From Zhaonella formicivorans (GTDB lineage: Bacteria > Bacillota > DUOV01 > Zhaonellaceae), in the NCBI RefSeq assembly GCF_004353525.1, contig NZ_CP085524.1:496001-560000 (forward strand): a DNA stretch of 64,000 bases, read 5' to 3'. Shown piece after piece: positions 1 through 9,700 of this stretch. Below the pieces are notes generated by a model, which was given only the letters and a program-made list of their open reading frames with translations, did not search any database and was not told the DNA's origin. Numbering within the stretch: the stretch's first letter is position 1; every line of letters begins with the position of its first letter. Made by a program: the position numbers and the translations under genes.

Positions 1-1
1 A

Positions 2-1585
2 AAATATATAGTTACTAAGACATACAAAACCCCGCCAACTGAACATGCCTTTCTGGAGCCAGAAAGTGCTTTGGCTGTGCCGGATACTGACGGTGGCTTA
101 ACGGTTTACGTGGGTACACAAAGCGTATATCATGATAGGCATGGTATTGCGGATATTTTGGGGTTACCTGAAGAGAAAGTCAGGGTAATCAGCAAATATG
201 TCGGAGGCGGCTTTGGCGGAAAAGAAGACTTAAGCGTGCAGCATCATGCGGCACTGCTGGCTTGGTTCACCAAAAAACCTGTAAAATTAACCTTGTCCCG
301 TAAAGAAAGTTTGTTAGTTCATCCCAAGCGCCATGCCATGGAGATAGAATTAACGACCGGTTGTGATGCGGAAGGAAATCTCACCGTAATGATAGCTAAA
401 ATTGTTTCCGATACCGGGGCTTATGCTTCCCTTGGAGCGCCGGTACTGGAAAGGGCATGTACTCATGTGTCCGGCCCCTATCGCATACCAAATATAGAAT
501 TAACAGGGCTGGGGGTTTACACCAATAACCCGCCGGCGGGGGCGTTCAGAGGCTTCGGTGTGGCTCAATCCGCCTTTGCTTGCGAATCGAACATGGATCT
601 TCTGGCCGAACAAGTTGGTATCTCTGCTTGGGAAATCAGGTATAAAAATGCCTTAAGTCCCGGAGATACCATGGCCAACGGGCAGATTGCCGATGAAAGT
701 ACAGCCATTAAAGAAACACTTTTGGCGGTGCGCGATGTGTACAATAGCTATCCCTATGCCGGGATTGCCTGCGCACTGAAAAATGCAGGCTTGGGGGTTG
801 GGGTTCCTGACTTTGGTCGGGCCAAGCTAAAAATTTCAAATGGCAAAGTACTGGTTTTGACTGCCGCTCAGTGTATTGGACAGGGGCTAGGAACGGTAGT
901 GACCCAGATCGTTTGCGAAACTACCGGATTGCCCGAGGAACTGGTAGAAGTTGGCGCCCCTGATACCGCGCTGACGCCAGATTCCGGTCCGACCACAGCT
1001 TCCAGACAAACACTGTTTACAGGCGAAGCGGCCCGTCGGGCAGCTTTGAAACTGGCGGAAAGCCTGCGCTCATCATCCCTGGCTGAACTGGAAGGACAGG
1101 AGTTCTACGGGGAGTATGAAGGGGTAACGGATCCCATTGGTTCAACAAAAGCCAATCCTGTTAGCCATGTAGCCTACAGTTATGCCACCCATGTTGTAAT
1201 ATTAAACAACGAGGGCAAGGTGGAAAAAGTTGTCGCGGCCCACGATGTTGGCACTGCCATCAATCCCACTACCGTAGAGGGACAAATTGAAGGCGGCGTG
1301 GTGATGAGCCTCGGGTACGCACTAAAAGAGGACTTCCCGCTCAAGAACTCTGTGCCAACGGCTAAATTCGGTACCTTAGGTTTATTCAGGTCTACCGATG
1401 TACCGGAAATTGAAGTGATTTTAGTGAACAACAAGCCGTCAGAATTGGCTTACGGAGCTAAAGGGATCGGCGAAATATCCTCAATTCCTACCGCCCCGGC
1501 AGTAGCTTCTGCCTATTACAAATTTGACGGAGTGAGGCGCTACAGTTTGCCTTTAGAAAATACAGCATATAAACCCAAGAAATAA
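2..1585 (+). CDS. Molybdenum hydroxylase, molybdopterin-binding subunit (XdhD-like), 5'-truncated
   Basis: The reading frame is open from the first bases of the window, so the gene begins upstream; about 527 residues are present. The visible N-terminus carries the xanthine dehydrogenase family motif EHAFLEPE (residues ~14-21), followed by VGGGFGGKED (~67), GAFRGFGVAQ (~180) and, near the C-terminus, KGIGEISSIPTAPA with the active-site-type glutamate. This is the Mo-pterin subunit that hydroxylates purines or related heterocycles. Its place directly before ssnA, ygeY, ygeW and ygfK matches the E. coli xdhD neighbourhood, so I infer a role in anaerobic purine breakdown rather than CO or aldehyde oxidation. 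A first TTG at 71 lies inside the conserved fold and is not the start. Family call is firm; substrate is inference. Confidence 0.9.
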   Translation, partial: KYIVTKTYKTPPTEHAFLEPESALAVPDTDGGLTVYVGTQSVYHDRHGIADILGLPEEKVRVISKYVGGGFGGKEDLSVQHHAALLAWFTKKPVKLTLSRKESLLVHPKRHAMEIELTTGCDAEGNLTVMIAKIVSDTGAYASLGAPVLERACTHVSGPYRIPNIELTGLGVYTNNPPAGAFRGFGVAQSAFACESNMDLLAEQVGISAWEIRYKNALSPGDTMANGQIADESTAIKETLLAVRDVYNSYPYAGIACALKNAGLGVGVPDFGRAKLKISNGKVLVLTAAQCIGQGLGTVVTQIVCETTGLPEELVEVGAPDTALTPDSGPTTASRQTLFTGEAARRAALKLAESLRSSSLAELEGQEFYGEYEGVTDPIGSTKANPVSHVAYSYATHVVILNNEGKVEKVVAAHDVGTAINPTTVEGQIEGGVVMSLGYALKEDFPLKNSVPTAKFGTLGLFRSTDVPEIEVILVNNKPSELAYGAKGIGEISSIPTAPAVASAYYKFDGVRRYSLPLENTAYKPKK

Positions 1586-1604
1586 TTCGTCATGGAGAAC
1601 TAAT

Positions 1605-1689
1605 GTTAGTTGCGTGTTTTTAGTTGTTGGTTGCTAGTAATGAACGATTCATAATCAGTTTAACTGGCAACCAACAACTATCAACTAAC
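1605..1689. repeat. Nested stem-loop between xdhD-like gene and ssnA
   Basis: An inner perfect 14-bp stem (1621-1634 with 1667-1680) lies inside an outer 8-bp stem (1605-1612 with 1682-1689). The loop is AT-rich and no T-tract follows, so it is not a textbook terminator. It could be an mRNA processing or partial termination structure between two genes of the same strand. Confidence 0.6.
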
Positions 1690-1726
1690 AACCATGTCAA
1701 GTCACAACTATTAGTGAGGAGGTAAC

Positions 1727-3058
1727 ATGATGTTATTAGTTGGAAACGGAATCTTAATTACCCGGGATCCGGCCCAGCCTTTTTTCCAAGACGGCTGCGT
1801 GGCAATCCAAGATAATTTGGTGCTGGAGGTAGGCAGCACTGCTGAATTAAAAACAAAATATCCGCAAGCAAGGTTTATTGACGCCAAAGGCAGAGTGATC
1901 ATGCCTGGTTTGATCAATACCCACATGCATTTCTACAGCACTTTCGCCCGCGGTATGGCTTTAAAGGATGCCCCGCCGACAAACTTTAAAGAAATTCTGG
2001 AGCGGCTATGGTGGCGACTGGATAAAGTGCTCACACTGGAAGATGTTTATTACAGTGCTTTAGTGCCAATGCTGGATTGTATCAAAAACGGCACCACCAC
2101 TGTTTTTGACCATCATGCCAGTCCGGGAGCAGTCAGAGGTAGTCTCTTTGCTATAGCCGATGCAGCTAAAAAAGTGGGATTGCGCACCTGCTTATGCTAT
2201 GAAGTTTCCGACCGGGATGGGGAAGAGATAGCTGACCAGGGTATTGCCGAAAACGCAGAGTTCATTAAACATTGTGCCAGCGCTCAAGATGATATGCTCA
2301 AGGGAATGTTTGGGCTACACGCTTCTTTAACCCTTTCGGACCGTACCCTGGAAAAATGCCGGGAAGCCAATGAAGGCACAGGAGTAGGTTTTCATATTCA
2401 TACCGCTGAAGGGGTGGAGGATGTGGAAGACAGCCTCGCTAAATCAGGTAAGCGGGTAGTAGAAAGGTTGGCTGATTTTGGGATTTTAGGTCCTAAAACC
2501 ATAACCGCTCACTGTGTACATGTTTCCGAAAAGGAAATTGAATTGTTAAAAGAAAGCAAATCCAATGTGGTTCACAATCCTGAATCCAATATGGGGAATG
2601 CGGTGGGCTGTGCCCCTGTCTTGAATATGATGGCTAAAAATGTCCGGGTTGGATTAGGTACCGACGGTTATACTTCGGATATGTTTGAGTCATATAAAGT
2701 GGCAAATATTCTGCATAAATTTAACGCTAAACACCCAAGTGTAGCGTGGGTAGAGGCGCCAACCATGCTGTTTGAAAATAATGTTGCTATAGCCGCTGAG
2801 TATTTCCCGCGGACGGTAGGGAGAATTGTTCCTGGCGCTTATGCGGATGTGATCATTGTAGATTATAATCCGCCTACTGCTATGGGACCAGATAATCTAA
2901 ATGGGCATATTCTCTTTGGCATGAGTGGACGCTCTGTAGATACCACAATAATCAATGGAAAAGTGGTTATGGAAGAGAGACAGCTGGTAGGCATTAATGA
3001 AGCAGAAATCATTGCCAAAAGCAGGGAACTGGCCCAAAAAGTTTGGGAAAGATTTTAA
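1727..3058 (+). CDS. ssnA: SsnA-type amidohydrolase (aminohydrolase family, COG0402)
   Basis: A 443-residue metal-dependent hydrolase, close to the length of E. coli SsnA. The metal-binding GLINTHMHFY is at ~61-70, followed by HIHTAEG (~223), TAHCVHVS (~260) and the LGTDGY aspartate (~311), the ordered ligands of the cytosine/guanine-deaminase-like superfamily. It starts at ATG with a strong GAGGAGGT-type site. SsnA belongs to the gene set linked to anaerobic urate degradation, where it is thought to act on a ring or ring-opened purine intermediate; the exact reaction is not readable from sequence. It sits between the Mo hydroxylase and the regulator and probably belongs to the same regulon as ygeY-ygeW-ygfK. 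Confidence 0.85.
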   Translation: MMLLVGNGILITRDPAQPFFQDGCVAIQDNLVLEVGSTAELKTKYPQARFIDAKGRVIMPGLINTHMHFYSTFARGMALKDAPPTNFKEILERLWWRLDKVLTLEDVYYSALVPMLDCIKNGTTTVFDHHASPGAVRGSLFAIADAAKKVGLRTCLCYEVSDRDGEEIADQGIAENAEFIKHCASAQDDMLKGMFGLHASLTLSDRTLEKCREANEGTGVGFHIHTAEGVEDVEDSLAKSGKRVVERLADFGILGPKTITAHCVHVSEKEIELLKESKSNVVHNPESNMGNAVGCAPVLNMMAKNVRVGLGTDGYTSDMFESYKVANILHKFNAKHPSVAWVEAPTMLFENNVAIAAEYFPRTVGRIVPGAYADVIIVDYNPPTAMGPDNLNGHILFGMSGRSVDTTIINGKVVMEERQLVGINEAEIIAKSRELAQKVWERF

Positions 3059-3123
3059 TAAAAAAAATTACCCATTGCAGGAATTTTGAAATCAAGCTAG
3101 AATATATATAAGCATCGAAGAGA

Positions 3124-3221
3124 TGTTTGACATCTAGACAATATTCTTTGCAAGTTTATTCCAACGTAAGGGGTTTGCATAAAACCCCTTAGCAAAAAGA
3201 GAAGTTGTTTGACATCTAGAC
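3124..3221. promoter_or_regulatory. Two HutC-type operator copies upstream of the GntR gene
   Basis: The 16-mer TGTTTGACATCTAGAC occurs twice, at 3124-3139 and 3206-3221. Its core ATCTAGAC is one base away from the palindrome GTCTAGAC, which fits the GTnTAnAC consensus known for HutC-subfamily GntR repressors. The downstream gene encodes just such a regulator, so autoregulation is likely. Between the copies is a short inverted repeat (aaggggttt / aaacccctt, ~3168-3190). Confidence 0.65.
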
Positions 3222-3291
3222 GTGAAACAAATGTACAACCAAGCCGTGGGCAGATCCCTGAATGTTGGCAAAAATGAGCGAGGTGAGGTTA

Positions 3292-4023
3292 TTGGGAGTC
3301 TTTCAAGCCAGGCAGCCGCTCTACATTGAGATAGCTACCGAGATTAAGCGCAGAATAGTTGAAGGGGTTTATCCTGCAGGTACTCAGCTCGCTTCTGAGC
3401 CGGAGCTGGCCAGTGAATTTGGGGTGAGTCGCGGTACTCTCAGAGAAGCTCTGGGTATCTTAGAAAAGGAAGGTATGATTTGCCGCAAACATGGTATTGG
3501 TTCTTTTGTCGAAACACCCTCTAAAGTGGTGGCAGGAATTGAAAAGCTGGAACCTTTGGTTTCCACAATACGCAGGGCGGGCTTTGCAGCGGCAGACAAA
3601 GTGCTTAAAATCTATGAAGCTCCGTGTAAAGGATCTGTTGCTGAAAAGTTAAATATTGAAGAAAAAAGCATTTGCTATATAATTGAAAGTTTGCGTTTAG
3701 CTGATGGAATACCGGTGATTTATTGTTATGATGTGTTGCCGTCCTGGCTGATCAATGACCCCGCCACCTTGCAGTTGAGAAAAGAATGCGAGTGTATGGT
3801 GGAATTCTTGCGGCAATATGCTCAGACTAAACCCTTTAATTATGTTTCCACAGTGACTGCTGTAATTGCAAAAAGTCCAGTGGATGAATTATTACAAGTG
3901 AATAAAAGAACGCCTCTGATTATGATGGAGGGTGTGATGTACGACGAAAACGGGCGGCCCTTAAATTACGGACGACAGTACTTCCGCAGCGATAAATATC
4001 AGTTTACACTGGTCAGACAATAA
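3292..4023 (+). CDS. GntR-family transcriptional regulator, HutC subfamily (UTRA ligand domain)
   Basis: The N-terminus is a winged helix of GntR type (LASEPELASEFGVSRGTLREAL, followed by LEKEGMI). After it comes a UTRA-like effector domain (~70-240) with the family pattern of IESLRLADGIPVIY and a C-terminal FRSDKYQFTLVRQ. I chose the TTG at 3292 because GAGGTGAGG lies just upstream; ATG codons at 3262 or 3274 would add 6-10 residues but have poor ribosome sites. Two HutC-like operators lie in its leader and a third close match lies at 15485. It most likely senses a purine-pathway metabolite and controls this cluster; the ligand is unknown. Confidence 0.82.
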   Translation: MGVFQARQPLYIEIATEIKRRIVEGVYPAGTQLASEPELASEFGVSRGTLREALGILEKEGMICRKHGIGSFVETPSKVVAGIEKLEPLVSTIRRAGFAAADKVLKIYEAPCKGSVAEKLNIEEKSICYIIESLRLADGIPVIYCYDVLPSWLINDPATLQLRKECECMVEFLRQYAQTKPFNYVSTVTAVIAKSPVDELLQVNKRTPLIMMEGVMYDENGRPLNYGRQYFRSDKYQFTLVRQ

Positions 4024-4045
4024 ACTATAAACCGAGGTGATAGGA

Positions 4046-4219
4046 TTGAGTTTACCTGCTTACCAACCAACACAGGAAGTTAAGGCTGGCGAAAATACAG
4101 TTGCAGGCACTAAGCATCCTTATCGTTGCCAATGCGGTCAAGTACTCTTCAAAGCCTACAAGAAACCTGTAGGACTGCAAATTAAATGCCCTAGATGTAA
4201 AACATTGGTGGAATATTAG
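4046..4219 (+). CDS. Com-like small zinc-ribbon protein
   Basis: A 57-residue protein with two CxC/CxxC knuckles, YRCQCGQVLFKA and IKCPRCKTL. This pattern matches the Com family, named for the phage Mu Com protein that activates translation of mom mRNA by binding RNA. It starts at TTG 4046 with GAGGTGATAGG upstream; GTG 4037 overlaps that ribosome site and is less likely. It follows the GntR gene by 22 bases and ends before a terminator, so it is probably co-transcribed with the regulator. Its role here is unknown; an RNA-binding or metal-binding accessory function is possible. Confidence 0.7.
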   Translation: MSLPAYQPTQEVKAGENTVAGTKHPYRCQCGQVLFKAYKKPVGLQIKCPRCKTLVEY

Positions 4220-4240
4220 GGTCATGCACTTTTAAGCTAA

Positions 4241-4290
4241 GAACCCCAAATGCTGTACTTAAACTTAAAGTACGCGTTTAGGGTTTTTGT
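4241..4290 (+). terminator. Intrinsic terminator after the regulator/Com pair
   Basis: An outer stem (AACCCCAAA at 4242 with TTTAGGGTT at 4277) encloses a second stem (GTACTT at 4255 with AAGTAC at 4268), followed by TTTGTTTT. It separates the regulator pair from ygeY, which therefore has its own promoter in 4290-4380. Confidence 0.75.
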
Positions 4291-4390
4291 TTTAGCACAC
4301 GGGGAAACAAAGGGGGTTGTGGCGGAGAAGCACAGCTTTCATTTTAGCTAATTTACCGCTCAGTATAAACCATTTGAGGAGGAAGGAAGA

Positions 4391-5602
4391 ATGAGTTTGG
4401 ATTTCAAACAAATTTTGGCCAAAGCAGAAGAATACAAGTCCGATATGACCAAGTTTTTAAGAGATATGATAGCTATCCCCAGCGAAAGCTGTCAGGAAAA
4501 AGAAGTAGTTTTGAGAATTAAAGAAGAAATGGAAAAAGTGGGTTTTGACAAAGTAGAAATAGACCCAATGGGCAACATTTTAGGTTACATTGGTAATGGT
4601 TCCCGCCTAATTGCCATGGACGCTCATATTGACACCGTTGGCATTGGCGATATCAGCCTTTGGGAGGTAGACCCATATAAGGGCAAAGAAGAAGGCGACG
4701 TTATCTATGGCAGAGGCGGCAGTGACCAGGAAGGCGGCATGGCCTCCATGGTTTATGCCGGGAAAATCATTAAAGACTTAGGGCTGCTGGATGATTACAC
4801 CTTAGTAGTAGTAGGTTCCGTACAAGAGGAAGACTGCGATGGGTTATGCTGGCAATATATCATCAACGAAGACAAGCTGAAGCCAGAATTTGTTGTAAGC
4901 ACTGAGCCCACTTCCTGCCGTATTTACAGGGGCCACAGGGGGAGAATGGAAATCAAAGTAACTGTTAAAGGCGTAAGTTGCCATGGTTCCGCCCCGGAAA
5001 GAGGAGATAATGCTATTTTCAAAATGGCTCCAATCCTGATGGAGTTGCGGGCATTGCATGAAAACTTAAAGGATGACCCCTTCTTAGGGAAAGGCAGTTT
5101 AACAGTATCTGAGATCTTTTTCACTTCTCCGTCCAGATGTGCGGTTGCCGACAGCTGTACAATTTCTATTGACAGAAGATTAACGGCTGGTGAAGATGAT
5201 AAACTCGCTATACAACAGATTAAAAACTTGCCTTCTGTAAAAGCGGCTAATGCGGAGGTAACAATGTACACCTATGAGAGACCATCTTACACAGGTCTTG
5301 TATACCCAACTGAGTGTTATTTCCCCACATGGACTATTCCGGAAGACCATCCGGCTTGTCAAACACTGGTTGATGTTTACAAAGGTCTATTTGATGAAGA
5401 GCCTGTTGTAGACAAGTGGACATTCTCCACCAACGGTGTATCCATTATGGGAAGATACGGAATTCCTGTTGTTGGTTTTGGACCAGGCCATGAAAAAGAA
5501 GCTCATGCTCCTAACGAAAAACAGTTTAAGAGCCATTTAGTAAAAGCTGCTGCCATGTATGCCGCTATACCATTAATGTATGTTAAAAAATACGCTAAAT
5601 AA
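4391..5602 (+). CDS. ygeY: YgeY-type M20 family metallohydrolase
   Basis: A 403-residue M20/ArgE/DapE-like enzyme, the same length as E. coli YgeY. Metal ligands are visible in order: DAHIDTVG (~76-83), [10 protein letters not shown] (~113), the catalytic pair QEEDCDG (~145), STEPTSC (~175), and a late [11 protein letters not shown] histidine (~370). Family members hydrolyse amide or carbamoyl bonds of amino-acid derivatives in the cytoplasm. In the conserved purine cluster YgeY is expected to act on a carbamoylated or amidated ring-opened intermediate, next to the carbamoyltransferase YgeW encoded 57 bases downstream. The start ATG has GAGGAGGAAGG seven bases upstream. Family assignment is firm, substrate inferred. 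Confidence 0.9.
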   Translation: MSLDFKQILAKAEEYKSDMTKFLRDMIAIPSESCQEKEVVLRIKEEMEKVGFDKVEIDPMGNILGYIGNGSRLIAMDAHIDTVGIGDISLWEVDPYKGKEEGDVIYGRGGSDQEGGMASMVYAGKIIKDLGLLDDYTLVVVGSVQEEDCDGLCWQYIINEDKLKPEFVVSTEPTSCRIYRGHRGRMEIKVTVKGVSCHGSAPERGDNAIFKMAPILMELRALHENLKDDPFLGKGSLTVSEIFFTSPSRCAVADSCTISIDRRLTAGEDDKLAIQQIKNLPSVKAANAEVTMYTYERPSYTGLVYPTECYFPTWTIPEDHPACQTLVDVYKGLFDEEPVVDKWTFSTNGVSIMGRYGIPVVGFGPGHEKEAHAPNEKQFKSHLVKAAAMYAAIPLMYVKKYAK

Positions 5603-5659
5603 TTAGCTCAAAAAGCTATTATTAAAAATAAATAAAAATCTTAAAAAGGAGAGGTTGAA

Positions 5660-6646
5660 ATGCAAACATCATTCAGAGGCAAACACCTTATCACCTTGCA
5701 GGAGTGGACAAAAGAAGAAATTGACACCCTATTAGACGTTTCCTATGACTTAAAGAGAAAATTTGCCATGGGTCAGCGTACCCCATATTTACAAGACCAA
5801 ACTGTTTTCCTGATGTTCTTCGAGCAGTCCACCAGGACAAGAAACTCCATGGAAGCAGGTATTACCCAGTTAGGCGGCCATGCTCACTTCCTGGACACCA
5901 GCAACATGCAAATTGCTCACGGAGAGTCGGCCAAAGATACAGCTATTATTCTTTCCAGCTATGGCCACGCCATCGCTTGCCGTAACTGCTTCTGGGAACA
6001 GGGCAACAAATATCTGAGAGAATTGGCTAAATGGTCAAGAGTTCCTGTAATCAATATGCAGTGCGATTTATATCACCCATTACAAGGTCTTGCTGACTTG
6101 ATGACCATTCAAGAGAAGTTTGGAAGAACAGAGCGAGTTAAAGTTTCCATTATCTGGACTTATGCCACCAGCCACAAGAAGCCAATATCTGTGCCATTAA
6201 CACAGTCTTTGCTTTTCCCAAGATACGCTATGGATGTAACTCTGGCTTATCCGAAAGGATACGAGCTACCGGATTGGGCAATCGAGCAAGCTAAGAAGAA
6301 TGCTGAGGAAAACGGTGGTACCTTCAGGATTACCCATGACCAAGAAGAAGCTTACAGAGATGCAGACGTTGTTATTCCCAAGAACTGGGGTAGCTGGGTA
6401 ACCAACCAGAGCACTCAAGTAGTGGATGACCTCTTAGAGGCTAACAAGCATTGGAAATGCACCGAAGAATTAATGAAGCTGACCTCTAAGAACAGCATTT
6501 ACATGCATGCACTGCCTGCAGACAGAAACAACGAGGTTGAAGACTCAGTAATCGACGGACCCCATTCTGTAGTTTATGACGAAGCTGAAAACAGGCTGCA
6601 TACTGCTAAAGCTGTAATGCTCTTAACCATGGGTGGCAGAAGCTAA
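5660..6646 (+). CDS. ygeW: YgeW-type carbamoyltransferase
   Basis: A 328-residue aspartate/ornithine carbamoyltransferase-fold protein. The carbamoyl-phosphate loop reads EQSTRTRNS (~52-60), followed by LGGHAHFLD and the C-terminal MHALPADRNNEVEDSV (~282), where the usual HCLP motif is HALP. In fermentative catabolism these enzymes run in the phosphorolytic direction, releasing carbamoyl phosphate for ATP formation; the carbamate kinase encoded downstream fits this. It is shorter than E. coli YgeW (about 396). It is spaced 57 bases from ygeY with its own ribosome site, so ygeY-ygeW are probably one transcript. It is not PyrB or ArgF by context, as no biosynthetic neighbours are present. Confidence 0.88.
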   Translation: MQTSFRGKHLITLQEWTKEEIDTLLDVSYDLKRKFAMGQRTPYLQDQTVFLMFFEQSTRTRNSMEAGITQLGGHAHFLDTSNMQIAHGESAKDTAIILSSYGHAIACRNCFWEQGNKYLRELAKWSRVPVINMQCDLYHPLQGLADLMTIQEKFGRTERVKVSIIWTYATSHKKPISVPLTQSLLFPRYAMDVTLAYPKGYELPDWAIEQAKKNAEENGGTFRITHDQEEAYRDADVVIPKNWGSWVTNQSTQVVDDLLEANKHWKCTEELMKLTSKNSIYMHALPADRNNEVEDSVIDGPHSVVYDEAENRLHTAKAVMLLTMGGRS

Positions 6647-6675
6647 CAATTTCGTTTGCTTAATCTTTGATACTG

Positions 6676-6714
6676 TAATAAGGCAAAGTGAACTAGTTTT
6701 GCTTTGCCTTATTA
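6676..6714. terminator. Perfect 13-bp stem-loop between ygeW and ygfK
   Basis: TAATAAGGCAAAG (6676-6688) pairs perfectly with CTTTGCCTTATTA (6702-6714) around a 13-base loop. No U-tract follows, so it may be a 3'-end or processing structure that lets some transcription into ygfK. Confidence 0.6.
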
Positions 6715-6785
6715 CACATTAGGATTAAAGATTTAGCGGTTTTAGTGCGTTTCGTTTTACTTTCTTTTTTTGGGGAGGGAAAAAG

Positions 6786-9700
6786 ATGAGTGATAAAATG
6801 AGAGCGATCCCTTTTAAGAAATTGTTAGACTGGGTATTCGAAGAATATCAAGAGTACGGGACTATTTTCGGCATACCCAAGGACAAGTTCTATAAAAAAG
6901 CAAGCGACAAGCAGATAAAATTATTCGGTGAATCCATTGGTACTCCCGTAGGTCCTGCAGCCGGCCCCAATACGCAACTGGCGCAAAATATAGTTGCTTC
7001 TTACCTTACCGGAAGCAGGTTTTTTGAGCTTAAGACGGTACAAATACTTGATGAACTGGAGTTCCCAAAACCATGTATCCGCGCAGAAGATGAATGCTAT
7101 AATACGGAGTGGTCTACTGAGCTCTCCATCCAAGGTGCATTTGAAGAGTACGTTAAAGCATGGTTTATTGTTCACATTTTGCAGAAAGAATTATTTAACT
7201 CCGATGAACGCACTTTTATGTTCAACATGAGTGTGGGCTATGACTTAAAGGGGATTCAAACACCTAAAGTAGACAACTTCATCGAAGGCATGAAGAATGC
7301 TTCGAACACCCCGATCTTTCAGGAGTGCAAGCAAGCCTTAAAGGAAGCAGTCAGCAGATTTAAATTTGTTGATGAAAAATATATCGACAGCATTTCCCCT
7401 AATATTTGTAATTCCATCACTCTGTCTACCATGCACGGTTGCCCGCCGGCGGAGATCGAGGCTATTACAAAATATTTACTCAGCGAAAAGAAACTGCATA
7501 CTTTTGTGAAGATGAACCCCACTTTGCTGGGATATGAGTTTGTCAGAAATACTTTCGATAAGATGGGTTATAACTATATTCAATTAAGAGAAGAGTCTTT
7601 TACCCATGATTTGCAGTACGATGACGGCGTTGCCATGTTAAGAAGACTCAAAGCATTTGCCAAGGAGCACAACAAGGAATTCGGGGTAAAACTTTCCAAC
7701 ACCCTGCCTTGCATGATTACTAAAGGAGAACTGCCAGGCGAAGAAATGTATATGTCAGGAAGGTCCCTCTACCCTCTGACTATAAATTTGGCTTTGAAAT
7801 TAGCTTCTGAATTTGACGGGGATCTGAAAATCTCCTATTCCGGAGGAGCAGACTTCTTTAATATCGCCCGCATCTTGGAAACGGGGATTCAACCGATTAC
7901 CGTAGCTACAACATTATTGAAACCTGGCGGCTACTTCAGATTTAAGCAGTTGGCAGAAGAATTGGAACCTTATCTGCAAAACAGCGAAGCTGGCAGGATA
8001 GATTTGGAAAAATTAAGAAAACTTGCTGAAAGCGCTTTTACAGATGCCAACCATCTCAAAGAAAAGCGCCTTGCCGGCAGCAGGAAGACGGAAAGGAAAC
8101 TGCCGCTCACTGACTGCTATATTGCGCCTTGTACTTTTGGTTGCCCCATCAACCAGGACATTCCCGAATATATCAGGCTGGTGGGCGAAGGAAGATACAA
8201 TGAAGCATACGAAGTTATTGTATCCAAAAACCCGCTGCCATTTATCACGGGAACAATTTGTAACCATAACTGCATGACTAAATGTACCCGTTTAGACTAT
8301 GACGAATCAGTGCTGATCAGGGAAATGAAGAGGATTGCAGCCGAGAACGGCTATAAAGCATTCCTTGATAAAATTGCACAACCGGTTACCAAGAGCTCTG
8401 CCAAAGTTGCCATTATCGGCGCAGGGCCATCGGGACTGGCAGCCGGTTATTTCCTGGCCCGGGCGGGAATGGATGTGACCATTTTCGATAAGAGGGAGAA
8501 AGCCGGCGGGACGGTGGAATACGTTATCCCTGACTTCAGGATTTCCAGAGAGGCAATTCAAAAGGACATTGAACTTATTAAGAAAATGGGAGTTAAATTT
8601 GAATTAGGGGTAAATGCCGACTTCTCCATTGAAAATCTGAAAGCCCAGGGCTATGACTATATCTACCTGGCTATCGGCGCAGGAAAAACCAATTCCCTGA
8701 AGCTGGAAGGCGACAGTGACCGTGTGATGGGAGCTATCCCCTTCCTGGAGCAATTCAACAAAGATAAGACTGCCATCAAGCTAGGCAAAAATGTGGCTGT
8801 CATCGGCGGCGGAAACTCTGCCATGGATGCAGCCCGTGCAGCTCTGCGGGTAGACGGTGTGGAAAATGTCTATATCGTCTACAGAAGAACCAAAGAGTTT
8901 ATGCCAGCAGACAGGGAAGAATTAAACCTGGCTCTGCAGGATGGTGTGATTTTCAAAGAGCTTTTAGCACCTCTATCGTTAAAAGACGGAATATTGAAAT
9001 GCCAGAAATTGGAACTAGGTGCACCGGACGCTTCCGGAAGGAGGAGCCCTGTGGCAAAAGAGGGTGAATTCGAGGAAATACAGGTTGATACAGCCTTAAC
9101 TGCCATCGGCGAGTTAGTGGATTACGACATTCTGAAGCAGAATGGCATAGCAGTTGATGCAAGAGGCAATATTTCAGTAAATCCCGACACATTTGAAACA
9201 AATGTAGAGAACGTATTTATCGGCGGTGATGCTCTCTTTGGGCCTTCCACCGTAGTGGAAGCAATTGCCCATGCTACAAAAGCCAGTAACGCCATTATTG
9301 CTAAAGAGAATCTGCCAAAAACTAAAGAGGCGGTCAAGGATATTGCTTTTGACAATGAGCGGAGACTGGCCGAGATTGCCGCTAAAAAAGGTGTGTTACA
9401 AGCAGTTACAGGGGAAGAAAAAGAGGCCGACAGGTGTCTGGAGTGCAATTACATCTGCAATATCTGCGCTGAGGTTTGTCCCAACAGGGCTAACATTGCC
9501 ATCCAACTTGAAGATGGCGTTTTCAAGAACCTCAACCAGATCATTCACGTGGATGGAATGTGCAATGAGTGCGGCAACTGTGCAACCTTCTGTCCCAACA
9601 GCGGGGCTCCTTACAAGGATAAACTGACCCTGTATTGGAGTGAAGAGGACTTTAACGACAGCACTAATTCCGGCTTCCTTTTGGTGCAAGCTGGAGATGA

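Noticed and set aside
5660-6646. Biosynthetic ornithine or aspartate carbamoyltransferase
   Set aside because: Gene context is ygeY, ygfK and carbamate kinase, not arginine or pyrimidine synthesis, and the late motif is HALP rather than HCLP.
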